A DNA stretch of 6,017 nt from Clostridiaceae bacterium (GTDB taxonomy: Bacteria > Bacillota > Clostridia > Acetivibrionales > DTU013). Positions 5,105-6,017 of the stretch are shown piece after piece. The stretch is taken from positions 1 to 6,017 of the forward strand of contig JAAZKL010000362.1 in the NCBI GenBank assembly GCA_012799845.1, written 5' to 3'. Position numbers and translations under genes: made by a program. How positions within the stretch are numbered: position 1 is the stretch's first letter; every line of letters starts with the position of its first letter. The notes below the pieces were generated by a model that saw only the letters and a program-made list of their open reading frames with translations, made no database searches and was not told the DNA's origin.

Positions 5105-5325
5105 GCAAATGCAGAGGATCGATCGCCTTCGCCTGATAAGCAAAAGGGAGGATAAACCGGCAGGCGGGGGATATTGGCATCTGCTTTCTTTTGTGAATGG
5201 AAGAAAAATATGTGTATCGCGCGACACTTCTCAATCATGGAGACATTCTACGCCAAAAAGAGATGTCTCCTCGCGGAGGAGCGTCCCCATACCTTAGATC
5301 ATCATTATATAAAAGGAGCATTGTT
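5105..5325 (+). other. glmU-prs spacer with mutually exclusive hairpins
   Basis: The 221-bp gap holds no recognised gene. An open frame from ATG 5109 to 5297 (62 codons) has no good ribosome site and no family motif. Near prs, GGAGACAT (5239-5246) can pair with ATGTCTCC (5263-5270) across a 16-nt loop, while CTCCTC (5267-5272) can pair with GAGGAG (5276-5281) across GCG. Both use bases 5267-5270, so they exclude each other. No T-run follows, so this is not an ordinary attenuator. I see no beta-helix remnant of the missing GlmU half. The prs ribosome site AAAAGGAG is at 5311-5318. Confidence 0.5.
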
Positions 5326-6017
5326 ATGAATCTTCACGGCAAGGATATCAAAATTTTCGCAGGGAACTCCAACAGGCCTCTGGCAAAAGAGATCGCTGAA
5401 AAAATCGGTCTGCCGCTGGGCATAGCAACAGTCGGGAAATTCAGCGACGGGGAAACTGCTGTAAATATAGGCGAGGTCGTCAGGGGTTCCGATGTATTTG
5501 TGATACAGTCCACATGCTCGCCTGTAAATGACAACCTGGTAGAGCTTCTGGTCATGATCGACGCTATGAAAAGGGCATCGGCCGGCAGGATCACAGCTGT
5601 TATGCCATATTTCGGCTATGCCCGCCAGGACAGGAAGGCAAGGGCCAGGGATCCTATTTCGGCCAAGCTTGTTGCGAATCTGATCACTACTGCCGGAGCA
5701 GACAGGGTGCTGACCATGGACCTGCATACGCCGCAGCTCCAGGGGTTTTTCGACATACCAGTGGACCACCTGCTGGGAGTGCCTGTACTGGCGAAGTATT
5801 TCCAGGAAAAATTCCCTGAACACGACGACATGGTAGCAGTCTCCCCGGATGTTGGCAGCGTGAGCCGTGCAAGGAAGTTTGCCGAGTGGCTCGAGATCCC
5901 GATAGCCATTATCGACAAGAGAAGGCCGAAGGCAAATGTAAGTGAAGTTATGAATGTCATCGGTGACATAAAAAATAAAAAAGTGGTTCTCATAGATGAC
6001 CTTATCGATACGGCAGG
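5326..6017 (+). CDS. prs: Ribose-phosphate pyrophosphokinase (PRPP synthetase), 5' part
   Basis: Transfers pyrophosphate from ATP to ribose-5-phosphate to make PRPP for purine, pyrimidine, NAD, His and Trp synthesis; the enzyme is cytoplasmic and normally hexameric. The reading frame runs off the window with 230 complete codons of an expected ~315. Visible features: KIFAGNSNRPLA (9-20); FSDGE (39-43); the ATP/catalytic segment YFGYARQDRKARARDPISAKL (95-115); the family signature MDLHTPQLQGFFDIPVDHL (131-149); SPDVGSVSRARK (173-184); IIDKRRP with the catalytic Lys-Arg pair (195-201); and the start of the PRPP/ribose-phosphate loop, IDDLIDTA (223-230). ATG 5326 has AAAAGGAG (5311-5318) 7 nt upstream and gives a family-typical N-terminus. 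I see no separate clear promoter, so co-transcription with glmU is likely, though the 221-bp gap leaves room for its own control. Its product PRPP is the effector of PurR encoded upstream. Confidence 0.97.
   Translation, partial: MNLHGKDIKIFAGNSNRPLAKEIAEKIGLPLGIATVGKFSDGETAVNIGEVVRGSDVFVIQSTCSPVNDNLVELLVMIDAMKRASAGRITAVMPYFGYARQDRKARARDPISAKLVANLITTAGADRVLTMDLHTPQLQGFFDIPVDHLLGVPVLAKYFQEKFPEHDDMVAVSPDVGSVSRARKFAEWLEIPIAIIDKRRPKANVSEVMNVIGDIKNKKVVLIDDLIDTA

Noticed and set aside
5109..5297. Small open frame of 62 codons between glmU and prs
   Set aside because: There is no convincing ribosome site or recognised motif, and the region contains hairpins more consistent with a leader.
5105..5325. 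Frameshifted remainder of the GlmU acetyltransferase domain
   Set aside because: The gap is too short for the domain and none of the translations I read shows hexapeptide-repeat or GVTIIDP-like sequence.

Overview
The window looks like chromosomal DNA of a low-to-mid GC, Gram-positive, probably spore-forming member of the Clostridia. The genes are, left to right, murC (minus strand), then purR, spoVG, a short glmU and the first ~230 codons of prs (all plus strand). From memory, purR-spoVG-glmU-prs is a conserved Firmicutes block. In Bacillus the order is purR-yabJ-spoVG-gcaD-prs, and in clostridia murC commonly lies beside purR. No yabJ/ridA gene is present here. All five proteins are recognisable from family motifs in the translations.

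Layout. 1-123 is a degenerate 14-bp tandem array lying downstream of murC. 164-1573 is murC on the minus strand, read from a TTG start. 1574-2730 is a long divergent intergenic region between murC and purR. It holds a 23-26 bp degenerate array (about 1741-1945), a related dispersed element, an ACCGGTTT inverted repeat, and a 12-unit ~26-bp array (2401-2710) that stops about 20 bp before purR. 2731-3546 is purR. 3547-3725 is a 15-bp tandem array that starts at the first base after the purR stop codon. 3842-3870 is a full match to the sigma-H promoter consensus, followed by spoVG (3908-4195) and an intrinsic terminator. A sigma-A type promoter and a duplicated ribosome-binding segment precede the short glmU (4358-5104). 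A 221-bp gap with competing hairpins leads to prs (5326 to the window end).

How the genes relate. MurC adds L-Ala to UDP-MurNAc, and GlmU makes the UDP-GlcNAc from which UDP-MurNAc is built, so both feed peptidoglycan synthesis. Prs makes PRPP, which is both the substrate of purine synthesis and the effector sensed by PurR. SpoVG is an RNA/DNA-binding developmental regulator whose promoter here points to sigma-H control, as in Bacillus.

The most unusual aspects are two. First, four degenerate tandem-repeat families, mutually unlike in sequence, occupy the gaps around murC and purR. One of them shows higher-order duplication and carries the GGGGACAGTTCT-type motif. Second, GlmU has only its uridylyltransferase half, with no room before prs for the acetyltransferase domain. 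I see no CRISPR array, tRNA, rRNA, transposase gene or phage gene.
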